Positions 8,228 to 16,069 are shown, counted from the first letter of the stretch. The stretch is DNA of 37,257 bases from Myxococcales bacterium (GCA_004193285.1 SECP01000067.1:1-37257), one strand, 5' to 3'. Made by a program: numbers and translations. Notes: generated from the letters alone by a model not told the origin.

Positions 8228-8848
8228 TCAGTACCTCACCTTTGCTTCGATCGAGAAGCGCACGAAGTCGTTCTCGCGCGTCGCGGGCAGCAGCCTCACG
8301 TCGTAAAAGTAGCTGGAGAGGTTCAGGCGCCGCGCGAGCTCGCTGACGTCCTCGCCATCGCGCGCCTTGCCGTCGATTTTCAGCTTGCGCTGGGCCTCCA
8401 CGTAGCCGGTGACCCAAAGCCGACGAGCGTCCCAAGTTGGGTTGAAGACCGCGAGCGGGTTGTCGCGGCGCAGCTGCGCCAGGCGGTCGGGGTCCACGCT
8501 GGGGCCGCGGCCGGGGGTGAGGATGCGCGCCAGCTCCATCAAGATCGCGGTCGGACCCGAGCGGCCGCTCTGCAGCTTTTGAATCGCTGTCTCACGGGCC
8601 CGAAGGAGCGCGAGCTCGGCTTTTACCTGCTCGTGGCTGGCGACGTTACGCTTCGCCTGATCAATCTGTGACGTCAGCTCTGCGTTCTTGCGCTGCTGGA
8701 CGCTGAGCTCCTCGGCCTTGAAGCTGTGCAGCACGAACAGCGCCGCTACCTCGGCCAGGATCACGACCATCACCACCGCCAGCCAGACCTGGCTGCCGTC
8801 CGAGCGTTCGGTTCGCTTCTTTTGCGCGAGTAGGTTGATGCGAATCAT
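8228..8848 (-). CDS. pilN: Type IV pilus inner-membrane protein PilN
   Basis: PilN binds PilM through its short cytoplasmic tail and PilO through its periplasmic domain. The 206-residue protein begins with MIRINLL, the conserved PilM-binding segment. One membrane helix follows (about residues 22-43), then a coiled coil and a periplasmic domain. The ATG at 8848 overlaps the pilM stop as ATGA. The frame is open far upstream, but that part lies inside pilM and is a shadow. Confidence 0.94.
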   Translation of the reverse strand: MIRINLLAQKKRTERSDGSQVWLAVVMVVILAEVAALFVLHSFKAEELSVQQRKNAELTSQIDQAKRNVASHEQVKAELALLRARETAIQKLQSGRSGPTAILMELARILTPGRGPSVDPDRLAQLRRDNPLAVFNPTWDARRLWVTGYVEAQRKLKIDGKARDGEDVSELARRLNLSSYFYDVRLLPATRENDFVRFSIEAKVRY

Positions 8849-9921
8849 GCCCGCACCTCGCGCTCTTTGCGTAGCGACAGCCCGAGCGCGACCGGCAGTT
8901 GGGCGGCGCGCTGGTTGAGCAGCTGCGCGTTGACCTCTTTCGCCTCGATGGACAACCGTTCGACCGGCGACCAGGTCTCGACCGACACCCGCGCGCGGCG
9001 CTCGATCGACTGGGCGAGCGACACGAGGTTGGCGCAGCCGCCCGTGACGTAGATTTTGGCGATTTCTCCCTCGCCACTCGTGGCCATGAAGAAATCCAAG
9101 CTGCGCTGGATTTCCGCGGCGATCGAGTCGGTCACGGCCTCGATGACCTGCACCACCTGGTGGGGAACGATGCCAGGGCGGCTCGGATCGTCCGGGCTCG
9201 CGGCGCCGCCACACTTGTAGGCTTCCGCTTGGTCGTAGGGCACGCCGAGCTGCTTCTGGATCTCTTCCGTGATCACGTTGCCGCCGTTGGCGATCTCGCG
9301 CGTGAACGCGCTCACGCCGCCGGCGATGATGTTCAGCGAGGACAAGCTGGCGCCGACGTTGATGACCGCGATCGTCTGGTCTTGAGGCAAGCTGCGCGAG
9401 AACTCGAACAGGTTTTGGACCGTGAACGCGTCGATGTCACAAATGACCGGCTTCAGCTTCGCGTTGCGGGCAAGGTTTGCGTATTCCTCGATCTGGTCCC
9501 GCTTGGCCGCGACCAAGAGCAGGTCCATTTGGCTCGCCTCCGGCCGGCGGCGAAGGACCTGGTAGTCCACGCGCACGTCCTTGATGTCGAAGGGGATGTG
9601 CTGCTCCGCCTCCCACTGAATCTGCTCGGCTAGCTCCGCCTCGGTCATCATCGGCACCGAGATCTTGCGGATGATGACGCTTTGGCCAGAGACCGACAGC
9701 GCGCATTCCCTCTGCTTGATCTTGGCGTCGTGGAAGACGCGCGATAGCGCCTCCGTGACTGCCCCCGCGTCCATCACTTGACCGTCGACGATCACCGAGG
9801 GCGCGAGCGGGGCATAGCCGAAACGCAGTAGGCCGATGCCCTTCTTGGTGTCTTTGACCTGGCAAACCTTGATCGAAGCCGAGCCAATATCGACTCCGAC
9901 CAGGTTTTTTCCTTCGCCCAT
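8845..9921 (-). CDS. pilM: Type IV pilus actin-like ATPase PilM
   Basis: PilM is a cytoplasmic, actin-fold protein that forms the inner ring of the pilus machine and binds the PilN tail. The 358-residue protein shows the actin-like phosphate loops GVDIGSASIKV near the N-terminus and VINVGASLSS near residue 190. The C-terminal adenosine-loop region IYVTGGCANL lies near 295. Length and order are normal for the family. It is the first gene of the operon; its start lies 468 bases from the divergent sigma factor gene. The ribosome binding site is weak. I see no pilA, pilB, pilC or pilT in the window, so the rest of the machine must be elsewhere. Confidence 0.95.
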   Translation of the reverse strand: MGEGKNLVGVDIGSASIKVCQVKDTKKGIGLLRFGYAPLAPSVIVDGQVMDAGAVTEALSRVFHDAKIKQRECALSVSGQSVIIRKISVPMMTEAELAEQIQWEAEQHIPFDIKDVRVDYQVLRRRPEASQMDLLLVAAKRDQIEEYANLARNAKLKPVICDIDAFTVQNLFEFSRSLPQDQTIAVINVGASLSSLNIIAGGVSAFTREIANGGNVITEEIQKQLGVPYDQAEAYKCGGAASPDDPSRPGIVPHQVVQVIEAVTDSIAAEIQRSLDFFMATSGEGEIAKIYVTGGCANLVSLAQSIERRARVSVETWSPVERLSIEAKEVNAQLLNQRAAQLPVALGLSLRKEREVRA

Positions 9922-10115
9922 GGCTTGTCTCGCGAGCTTTCGTCGTGGCGCGCAGCGCCGCGTTTACAAACTCTCGCACCCCGCCCGATGGACAGCCAAA
10001 AAACCGGCTTTGCTCCGGCAGCTCCTTGGCGTCGCAGGCGGCTCGAGTCGGGACGGCGGACCGATGTGGGTATCTAGGCGAGACGCACGCGGGGTCATGA
10101 CTTACCCGGACGTAA

Positions 10116-10157
10116 TTTTTGGCTAAACCACTGAAATCATTCAGTAGCGTCCAAAAA
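10116..10157. repeat. Nested inverted repeat
   Basis: TTTTTGG (10116-10122) pairs with CCAAAAA (10151-10157). Inside it CTGAA pairs with TTCAG around an ATCA centre (10131-10144). The local AT content is far above that of the surroundings. It could be a protein binding site or a structured leader for pilM. Confidence 0.5.
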
Positions 10158-10163
10158 CGGTGA

Positions 10164-10185
10164 TTTGCCGGGTCGAGACTGACCC
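10164..10185. promoter_or_regulatory. Upstream palindromic element, copy 1
   Basis: GGGTC and GACCC flank a six-base centre, preceded by TTTGCC. It matches the second copy at 10265 in 19 of 22 bases. It lies about 190 bases upstream of the start expected from the sigma-54 promoter, where enhancer-binding activators normally sit. Confidence 0.55.
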
Positions 10186-10264
10186 TCTGTCCTCCCGTCT
10201 CAGTACGGCACGTATCTACGTCAAATCGTTGGCAAGCTCCGCGTCGAGGGCCTGCCGCGGGAGG

Positions 10265-10286
10265 TTTGCTGGGTCGCAACTGACCC
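10265..10286. promoter_or_regulatory. Upstream palindromic element, copy 2
   Basis: This is the second copy of the TTTGC-N-GGGTC-N6-GACCC element, 101 bases downstream of the first and in the same orientation. It is centred about 90 bases upstream of the expected transcription start. The N6 centres differ at two positions while the arms are identical, as expected for a dimeric protein site. Confidence 0.55.
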
Positions 10287-10339
10287 CCCGAAAGGGGCTT
10301 AATCTTCACGAAATGCCGTAAATTTGGCTGGTTCAGCAG

Positions 10340-10356
10340 CTGGCACGACGGCTGCA
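10340..10356 (+). promoter_or_regulatory. Sigma-54-type (-24/-12) promoter
   Basis: The sequence CTGGCACGACGGCTGCA matches the RpoN consensus TGGCACG-N4-TTGCA except for one base (C for T at the -12 element), with exact spacing. Transcription should start near 10366, leaving about 24 bases of leader before the ATG at 10390. Such promoters need an ATP-dependent enhancer-binding activator. Confidence 0.7.
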
Positions 10357-10389
10357 CTAGCTCCGTGGACCCCCCCGGAGATTGCCCCC

Positions 10390-11238
10390 ATGGACGGAAC
10401 CGCTGCTCAATTCGCCAACTTCACGGACCTCGAACTCGACCTCACCACTGAGAGCGAGCCAGCGTCCCGCAAAGGTAAAAGCAAGAAGAGCGCGGCTTCG
10501 GCCGCCCGCACCAGCTTGGCTCCGCGCCCGACGCGCCGCCACGAGGCTCGTGCAGTTCATCAAACCCGCCGCCCTGCCTCGATCTTCCCGGCTGCGACCG
10601 TCGCCTCCAAGGCGCCGCGCATGTCCAAGGAGAAGAAGGCCCGCATGGAGGCGCGCCGCGCCCAGCGCCTGCTGGAGGAGTTCACGCCGCTGGTCCGCAA
10701 GATCGCCGGTGGTTTCCAGCGCAAGCTGCCGCGCAACGTGCTCCGCGAGGACCTGATCGCCGCCGGCATGAGCGGCCTCTGGGACGCCATCCGCCGCCAC
10801 CCTGACGGCGGTGACGACAGCTTCGAGTGGTACGTCCGCGTCCGCATCCGCGGCGCCATCCTCGACGAGCTGCGGGCCCAAGATTGGCTGCCCCGCCGCG
10901 CCCGCGCCGCCGCCGAGGCTCACGCCGGTACCGACGCCTACATTCCCCCACCCTCGGTCGTCCGCATCGACGACGTCAGTGAGTGGGAGCAAAACCGCTG
11001 CCTCGCCGACGCCTCCAGCAGCGAGAGCGCGGTCGCCGCGAAGTTCACCCAGGAGACGCTGGCCAAGGCCGTCGAGCTCCTCCCCGAGCGCGAGCGCCAC
11101 ATCGTCTCCTCGCACTACTTCCGCGGCGTGAAGTTCAAGGACCTGGGCGCCGAGCTCGGCGTCTCCGAGCCGCGCATCTCGCAGCTGCACTCGCGCGCCA
11201 TCGCTCGCCTCAAAGAGCTCATGGCGAGCGCCGCCTAA
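10390..11238 (+). CDS. FliA/WhiG-like alternative sigma-70 factor
   Basis: This 282-residue protein is an alternative sigma factor that should direct RNA polymerase to a special promoter set. Residues 1-85 are a basic, low-complexity extension not seen in the core family. Region 2 spans about 93-165, with DLIAAGMSGLWDAIRR and the core-binding EWYVRVRIRGAILDELR. A region 3-like stretch follows. Region 4 (about 225-278) has LPERERHIVSSHYF and the DNA-binding helix FKDLGAELGVSEPRISQLHS. The pattern RIRGAILDELR and the region 4 sequence point to the FliA/WhiG branch. I start it at the ATG at 10390, which has GGAG nine bases upstream; an earlier in-frame start at 10324 would lie within the promoter. 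No flagellar gene is nearby, so its role need not be motility. Confidence 0.9.
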   Translation: MDGTAAQFANFTDLELDLTTESEPASRKGKSKKSAASAARTSLAPRPTRRHEARAVHQTRRPASIFPAATVASKAPRMSKEKKARMEARRAQRLLEEFTPLVRKIAGGFQRKLPRNVLREDLIAAGMSGLWDAIRRHPDGGDDSFEWYVRVRIRGAILDELRAQDWLPRRARAAAEAHAGTDAYIPPPSVVRIDDVSEWEQNRCLADASSSESAVAAKFTQETLAKAVELLPERERHIVSSHYFRGVKFKDLGAELGVSEPRISQLHSRAIARLKELMASAA

Positions 11239-11299
11239 GATTCCGTTCGTTTTCTCGCTACTCCTCGTTCTCGTTACTCACTCCTCGAAACCAGCCCCG

Positions 11300-11337
11300 A
11301 AACGCCCGGTGTTCCCAGCACCGGGCGTTTCACTTTT
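11300..11337 (+). terminator. Rho-independent terminator after the sigma factor gene
   Basis: AAACGCCCGGTG (11300-11311) and CACCGGGCGTTT (11319-11330) form a perfect 12-bp stem with a 7-base loop, followed by CACTTTTG. It lies 60 bases after the sigma factor stop. Confidence 0.85.
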
Positions 11338-11786
11338 GTGGCCGGGAAGAGAGCGCGAGGCAGCAAGCGGCGGGACAGGCTCCCAGATCGCGTCGGATCG
11401 TGGGACCAGCGTTCGGCTTCGCGAAGTCGCTGCTCGCGTTTGGCGCCGAGAAGTCGTCGACAGAGGCGTGCGCCGCTCCAACAAGCCGCACTCGCTCGTA
11501 CAGGGGTGACGTCGCCTTTCCAAGGCGTGACCGTGCACGAAACGTGTCCCCCTATTCCTGGTGCTCTTTGCCAGCCTTGCAACCCGTTGATAGGCACGAT
11601 TCCAATTGACGAGTTTTTCGAGCCCCTCTCGTGGCCAAGGCGAGCTCGCGTGGAAGTTGCCGCTTGCGCGGCTTGGCACCGCTCCACGCGCGGCGTCGCG
11701 AGGTAGACGGCTTGAAAGTCGGTTTGATCGTCAGAGTCGCGGCAGCGTGGCCGTGCAGGCGTCGAAATTCGTCGTGGTACTCGTGA
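11338..11786. other. 449-base intergenic stretch, no supported gene
   Basis: The frames here are Arg- and Ser-rich, with no signal peptide, motif or ribosome binding site on either strand. I see no repeat or mobile element end that I can name. It must contain the promoter of the HNH gene, but no clear -35/-10 pair stands out. Confidence 0.4.
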
Positions 11787-13031
11787 GTGATGCACGGCTC
11801 GACGCAAGGCGGAGAAGCGACGGTGGGCTGGCAGGTGACGCACGCGGCGCTCGAGGCGCACGCGAAGCAGCGCGCAGGACTGGACTTCGAGGAGGCAGGT
11901 CTACTCCTCGCCGCGCGGCGAGCCGAGGTGCATCGGCACTTTGGCTACGGCAGCTTCGCAGAGTACGTGGAGCGCTTGCTCGGCTACGCCCCACGCGTGA
12001 CGCACGATAAGGTGCGAGTAGCGGAAGCGCTGGAGGCACTACCGGAGCTTTCTCGCGAGCTGCGTGAGGGAACCGTCAACTACAGCCAAGCGCGTGAGCT
12101 GACGCGGGTCGCGACGCCGCAAACCGAGAAGATCTGGCTGACGCACGCTCGGGGTCGCACCTCTCGCGAGGTAGAAAAGCTCGTTTCTGGTCGGCGCCCT
12201 GGCGCGCTGCCGGATTCGCCCGTCGAGCCAGCGCAGCAGCGGCACGTCCTCCGTTTCGACGTATCGGGGGGAACGCTGGCCAGCTTTCGCGAAGCGGTCG
12301 CTCAGTTGCAGCGCGCAGCCGGCGAGCACCTAGAGGACGACGACCCGTTGCTGCTGCTCGCGCGTCAGGTGCTGGGTGGCCCGGTGGACGACGGTCGCGC
12401 GAGCTACCAGATCGCACTCGATGTTTGCGAACGGTGTCAACGCGCGAGGCAGCTCGCTGATGGCGAGCTCATCGAGGTCTCCCCGACCGCGGCTGCGATG
12501 GCAAGCTGCGATGCCCAGCGGCTGCCGACCGCCCACGTGGGCGTCGCTCAGCAGGGGTTCACCGAGCGCGCCACGCAGGATGTGACGCCGGCGGTGAGGC
12601 GCGCGGTGCTGCGTCGCGACCGGCATCGCTGCCGCGTTCCCGGCTGCACGCACGCACGATTCGTGGACATTCATCACATTCGGGCGCAGGCGGACGGCGG
12701 CGGCCACGCTGCCGACAACTTGGTCACCCTGTGCGGAGCGCACCATCGGGCCATTCACGAAGGAACGCTCGTCACTGCGGCGGGTGCGCAACGTGAGCTC
12801 GTGTTCCAGCATGCGGACCGCGCGCCGTACGGCTTGCCGGCGTCTACCACTTCGTCCGTGGCGCAGAGCCAAGCCTTTCTGGCGCTCCGAGGTCTCGGGT
12901 TCGGCGAAGGAGAGGTGGGGCGGACGCTCGCGGCAGCGCGGCTCGAGCTGGCGACGGAGACGCCGCTCGACCAGCTGCTGCGCCACTGCCTGCAGCGGCT
13001 GACCGCGCGCATGTTCCAGCGCGCCTCGTGA
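11787..13031 (+). CDS. HNH endonuclease-like protein with a RuvA-C-like C-terminal domain
   Basis: This 414-residue protein has an N-terminal helical region of the type found in DUF222/13E12-like HNH proteins (about residues 15-200). A complete HNH zinc-finger nuclease motif lies at about 266-326: the Cys pair RCRVPGC, the catalytic DIHHI, and LCGAHHRAIHEG. A linker leads to residues 358-407, where SQAFLALRGLGFGEGEV and the following helix resemble the small UBA-like domain III of RuvA. The family should cut DNA with a metal ion. The domain III likeness suggests binding to another protein. The GTG at 11787 is followed at once by ATG (11790); either could start translation. The gene stands alone between two hairpin terminators. 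Its target is unknown. Confidence 0.85.
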   Translation: MMHGSTQGGEATVGWQVTHAALEAHAKQRAGLDFEEAGLLLAARRAEVHRHFGYGSFAEYVERLLGYAPRVTHDKVRVAEALEALPELSRELREGTVNYSQARELTRVATPQTEKIWLTHARGRTSREVEKLVSGRRPGALPDSPVEPAQQRHVLRFDVSGGTLASFREAVAQLQRAAGEHLEDDDPLLLLARQVLGGPVDDGRASYQIALDVCERCQRARQLADGELIEVSPTAAAMASCDAQRLPTAHVGVAQQGFTERATQDVTPAVRRAVLRRDRHRCRVPGCTHARFVDIHHIRAQADGGGHAADNLVTLCGAHHRAIHEGTLVTAAGAQRELVFQHADRAPYGLPASTTSSVAQSQAFLALRGLGFGEGEVGRTLAAARLELATETPLDQLLRHCLQRLTARMFQRAS

Positions 13032-13032
13032 T

Positions 13033-13057
13033 GGCCACGACCGCGTGGTCTTTCTCT
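13033..13057 (+). terminator. Rho-independent terminator after the HNH gene
   Basis: GGCCACG and CGTGGTC form a seven-pair stem (one G-U pair) around the tetraloop ACCG, followed by TTTCTCT. It begins one base after the HNH stop codon. Confidence 0.75.
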
Positions 13058-13625
13058 AGCTGTTTTGGGGTAGGTCGGTAAACCATCGTTGGTTGGCACC
13101 GCGGGCGATAGACCGGTCCGTTTTGCCGCCCTGGGATGCTTTGCATTCACTTTGTTGTCGTGCGAACACGCCCGCGTGGGCGCTGCACGCCCATGGCTCG
13201 GTCACCCGCTCCGCGCGCTTGCTCGGGGGGAAGCCCTCCGTACGCAGGGCCGCCAAGGCACGCGCCAGCTCTGCTTCGCGGTGGACTCTTGAGCGCGCTC
13301 TCAAGGGTGGGCTGCCAAAACGCAGCCTCACTCGCAGAAGCTACCGTGCCGACCCTCGGTTTTGCTGGTGCCGCGTGGACGCCGTGACTTCGAAGGCGGC
13401 GCCCTACGATTTGGCGCTGAGCGTGGGCGACGAGACGAACGAGGGCGTGAAGCTCAGGTGCGAGACGATGCCGCTCGCGCGCCGTTGCGTGTCGACGAAG
13501 CCGGGCGCGGGCTCCCCTCCCCACCACGACCGCAACCCAATCGCGCATCCACCGGTGGCAGCGCGGACCGAAGCGGCGACTAGCGGCTTTCGTGCCGACG
13601 CGGGAACGGGTTCGTTGGCCCCCGC
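13058..13625. other. 568-base convergent intergenic stretch, possible decayed gene
   Basis: The region lies between the HNH gene and the minus-strand histidine kinase gene. No intact gene is convincing. On the plus strand one frame has a short lipoprotein-like signal (FAALGCFAFTLLSC, near 13115-13160) and stops at 13292. Another frame has a protein-like stretch (YDLALSVGDETNEGV, near 13405-13450). Together they might be remains of a frameshifted lipoprotein gene, but chance is an equally good explanation. Confidence 0.3.
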
Positions 13626-15497
13626 TCAACCGTCTAGCAGCTTGCGTAAGGTGGCGAGGAGATCCGCGGGCATGAACGGTTTTTGCAGGAAGGGCCCGCG
13701 GGCTTCACTGCCTTCGGTGTAGCCGGACATGTACAAGATGCGAAGGTTCGGCCAGCGTGCGCCGAGCTGGGCGCCGAGCTCCCAACCGCTCATGCCGGGC
13801 ATCATGATGTCCGTCACGAGGAGGTCGAACGGCGCCTCGCGTGCGGCGGTGGCGAGCGCTTCTTCGCCGCAGGTGGCGGTCACGACTTCGTAGTGGGCGC
13901 GCTCGAGCGTGCGCTGGACCACGCTGCGAACGACCGGTTCGTCCTCCACCAGCAGGACGCGCTCGCCCCGCGCGGCGGTGGAGGCAGGGACGGTACGGAC
14001 GGGCTCCGCCTTCTCGGTTTCGTCCACGCGGGGCAGGTAAACGGAGAAGGTAGAGCCCTTGCCGAGCCCGCTTTGGACGGTGATATGACCGCCGCTTTGC
14101 TTGACGATGCCGTAGCAAGTCGCGAGGCCGAGGCCGGTGCCCCCGGCTCGCGTCGTGAAGAAGGGCTCGAAGATTTGCGGCAGCGCCGCGGGCGCGATGC
14201 CTGCGCCGTCGTCTGCCACCGTGAGGAGGACGTAGCGCCCCGGCGCGACCTCCGGATCGTGGAGGGTGTCCTCTTGAAGGACGACGAGGTCGCGGGTGCT
14301 GACCTCCACATGGCCGGCGCTCGGCATGCTGTCGCGCGCGTTCGTGATGAGGTTGAGCACGACCTGCTCGAGCTGGCTCGCGTCTGCGCGGACCCTGCCC
14401 TCGCTGCGCAAGCTCATGCGCAAGCGGATGTGCTCACCGAGCAGGCGATGCAGCAGCGGCTCCAGCTTGGTCAAGAGCGACGAGGGCTCCAGCACCTTGA
14501 GCTCGATGACCTGGCGCCGCGCGAACGCGAGGAGCTGCTGAGTGAGCGCGGCGCAGCGCTCCGCGGTCAGCCGCACCTCTGCGAGTAGTGGCTGCGATTC
14601 GTCCAGCGTGCTCGCGCTGCTCGCCAAATCCAGATTTCCCAAGATGGCGGTGAGCATGTTGTTGAAATCGTGCGCCACCCCGCCCGCAAGCCGCCCGATG
14701 CTCTCCAGCTTTTGAGTCTCTGCCAGGCGGGCCTCGAGCGCGCGGCGCAGCGTGATATCCATGACGCTGCCGACCACGCGCGACACCTCACCGCGATGAT
14801 CCAGAACCGCGATGCCGGATGCGGCGACCCAGCGAAGCTCGCCGTTCGGATGGAGGATGCGGTGCTCGATGGGCCCATAGGCGCCGCCGCCGCGCACGGC
14901 CTGGGCAAGCCCCTCCGCGACGGCCGCGCGGTCGTCCGGATGAATGCGATCTTGCAGCATGCCGGTGATGTGAAGCTCGCTGTCCGGCTCGGTGATGCCG
15001 AAGATGCGGCGGGTCGTCTCGTCCGCCGTGCCGCCTCCGTCTGCGATTTTGTAGGTCCAGATGCCGAGGCCCCGCGCGTTGAGCGCGACTTGCAGGAGGG
15101 TCCGGCTCTCCTCCAGCGCGGTGACGTCCGTCGCGACCATCACGAGGGAGGTGACGGCCCCGCCTTCCATCATGGGGCTGATGCGAGTGAGGTAGTGCCC
15201 CATCTCTTCCGAGGTGACGGGCCCGAACGTGGCGTATTCTTGCGTGCGCCCGGTCTCGCGCGCGGCCCGAAGCGCCCCCTGCACGCGCTCCTGATAGCTC
15301 GGTGGCAAGAAGGTGAGCACGGGAGCGCCGACCACCTGGGTCGGCTCGAAGCCGGCCGACACATGGTTCACGTACAGGAACTTCCCGTCGAGGCTCACCT
15401 GCGAGATGAAGTCGGGCGCGCTCTGCAACATCGCGGTGAGCCGGCGGACTTCGTCCTGCAGCCGCCGGATTTCTTCGTCTTTCCCCGCGTCCGTCAT
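13626..15497 (-). CDS. Hybrid sensor histidine kinase: PAS, PAS, kinase, receiver
   Basis: This cytoplasmic hybrid kinase of about 623 residues has no membrane segment. After a short coiled coil come two PAS domains (about residues 25-130 and 135-250, the second ending in the PAC-like VVGSVMDIT). The HisKA helix carries the phospho-accepting His in GGVAHDFNNML (about residue 276). The ATPase domain shows the N box NLITNARDSMP, the G1 box ADDGAGI and the G2 box GTGLGLA. The C-terminal receiver has the acidic pair VEDE and the phospho-accepting Asp in LLVTDIMMPGMSG (about 563), plus the conserved Lys in LQKPF. It is complete in all catalytic residues. A TTG at 15509 overlaps the upstream stop as TTGA and is an alternative start. 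It follows the degenerate GTPase-like gene and is probably co-transcribed with it. No output domain is attached, so it probably passes phosphate to another protein. Confidence 0.93.
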   Translation of the reverse strand: MTDAGKDEEIRRLQDEVRRLTAMLQSAPDFISQVSLDGKFLYVNHVSAGFEPTQVVGAPVLTFLPPSYQERVQGALRAARETGRTQEYATFGPVTSEEMGHYLTRISPMMEGGAVTSLVMVATDVTALEESRTLLQVALNARGLGIWTYKIADGGGTADETTRRIFGITEPDSELHITGMLQDRIHPDDRAAVAEGLAQAVRGGGAYGPIEHRILHPNGELRWVAASGIAVLDHRGEVSRVVGSVMDITLRRALEARLAETQKLESIGRLAGGVAHDFNNMLTAILGNLDLASSASTLDESQPLLAEVRLTAERCAALTQQLLAFARRQVIELKVLEPSSLLTKLEPLLHRLLGEHIRLRMSLRSEGRVRADASQLEQVVLNLITNARDSMPSAGHVEVSTRDLVVLQEDTLHDPEVAPGRYVLLTVADDGAGIAPAALPQIFEPFFTTRAGGTGLGLATCYGIVKQSGGHITVQSGLGKGSTFSVYLPRVDETEKAEPVRTVPASTAARGERVLLVEDEPVVRSVVQRTLERAHYEVVTATCGEEALATAAREAPFDLLVTDIMMPGMSGWELGAQLGARWPNLRILYMSGYTEGSEARGPFLQKPFMPADLLATLRKLLDG

Positions 15498-15505
15498 CGG
15501 CGCGC

Positions 15506-16009
15506 TCAATGGGCGCTGGGCGGCGGAGGGGTGCTGCGGAAGCTCGAGCGCAAGAGCGCCTTGGCCAGCGCTTTGACGATGGGCACGGCGTCGTCGTCAC
15601 GCGGGTCCGCCTGGGCCAGCACGGGCGCGCCCGTGAGAGATTGCCACTCTTCGGCCAGCGCCGGCCCGCCGAACACCGCGCTCGGCACCCGCAGCTTGAT
15701 GGGTGATAGCACCTTCGCCAGCCGCTCCACGGCGCTGCTCGAGTAGCGGCAGCCGGTCGAAAAGTCATCGGTCAGGACCAGGGCGTCCAGGCTTGGCACG
15801 AGCTGCTCCAGCGCCTGGCCCGCGTCCCCCTCTGCCCAAGGGTCGTCGGGGAACATTCGAAAGACGAACCGCGATTTGTAGCCCTGAAGCTGCGCCAGCT
15901 CGAGCGCTCCGCTCTTGAGCTTCAACAGCTCGTGCAAGCGATTACCGGTGCTCCCGATCACCGCGACATGGAAAACGACTTCGTGCTGTTCCGGATCGAC
16001 GGCAGCCAT
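15506..16009 (-). CDS. Small protein resembling a degenerate Ras/MglA-type GTPase
   Basis: I do not recognise this 167-residue protein with certainty. The layout recalls a small GTPase fold. It opens with a strand-loop-helix FHVAVIGSTGNRLHELL where the P-loop would be, followed by KSRFVFRMFPDD, then strand LDALVLTDDF where an effector/NKxD half would be expected, and AVFGGPALAEEW further on. The P-loop lysine (GKS/T) and an NKxD motif are missing, so if related it could not bind GTP normally. I chose the ATG at 16009 because AGGA lies eight bases upstream; upstream starts at 16018 and 16048 lack a site. Its stop touches the start of the hybrid kinase gene. A scaffold or input role for that kinase is inference. 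Confidence 0.6.
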   Translation of the reverse strand: MAAVDPEQHEVVFHVAVIGSTGNRLHELLKLKSGALELAQLQGYKSRFVFRMFPDDPWAEGDAGQALEQLVPSLDALVLTDDFSTGCRYSSSAVERLAKVLSPIKLRVPSAVFGGPALAEEWQSLTGAPVLAQADPRDDDAVPIVKALAKALLRSSFRSTPPPPSAH

Positions 16010-16023
16010 GATGAGCATCCTAA

Positions 16024-16037
16024 CCGACGATGGTCGG
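16024..16037. promoter_or_regulatory. Small inverted repeat before the GTPase-like gene
   Basis: CCGAC and GTCGG flank a four-base centre just upstream of the gene start at 16009. It would form a small hairpin in the leader RNA close to the ribosome binding site. Confidence 0.3.
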
Positions 16038-16050
16038 AAACGAGCCAAGC

Positions 16051-16069
16051 ATCGACGAGGCTCGTCGAT
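16051..16069. promoter_or_regulatory. Near-perfect 19-bp palindrome, possible operator
   Basis: ATCGACGAG and CTCGTCGAT are exact inverted repeats around one central G. It lies between the VWA gene stop and the GTPase-like gene start, about 40-60 bases upstream of the latter. It has no T-run after it, so it looks more like a protein binding site than a terminator. Confidence 0.5.

Larger units (their letters stand above)
9922..10389. promoter_or_regulatory. Divergent regulatory region between pilM and the sigma factor gene
   Basis: These 468 bases contain no gene that I can support. They hold a nested inverted repeat (10116-10157), two palindromic 22-bp direct repeats (10164-10185 and 10265-10286) and a sigma-54-type promoter (10340-10356) reading towards the sigma factor gene. 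I did not find a convincing promoter for pilM on the minus strand. Confidence 0.65.

Noticed and set aside
11278..11679. A 133-codon minus-strand frame after the sigma factor gene
   Set aside because: It runs through the terminator hairpin and has no start site or motif.
13170..13183. The 14-mer GCCCGCGTGGGCGC, also found at 36757-36770
   Set aside because: The flanks do not match the right-edge repeat, so chance in GC-rich DNA is the simpler reading.
13147..13629. A 160-codon minus-strand frame in the gap before the histidine kinase gene
   Set aside because: Composition is Arg/Ala-rich and random-looking, without a ribosome site or motif.
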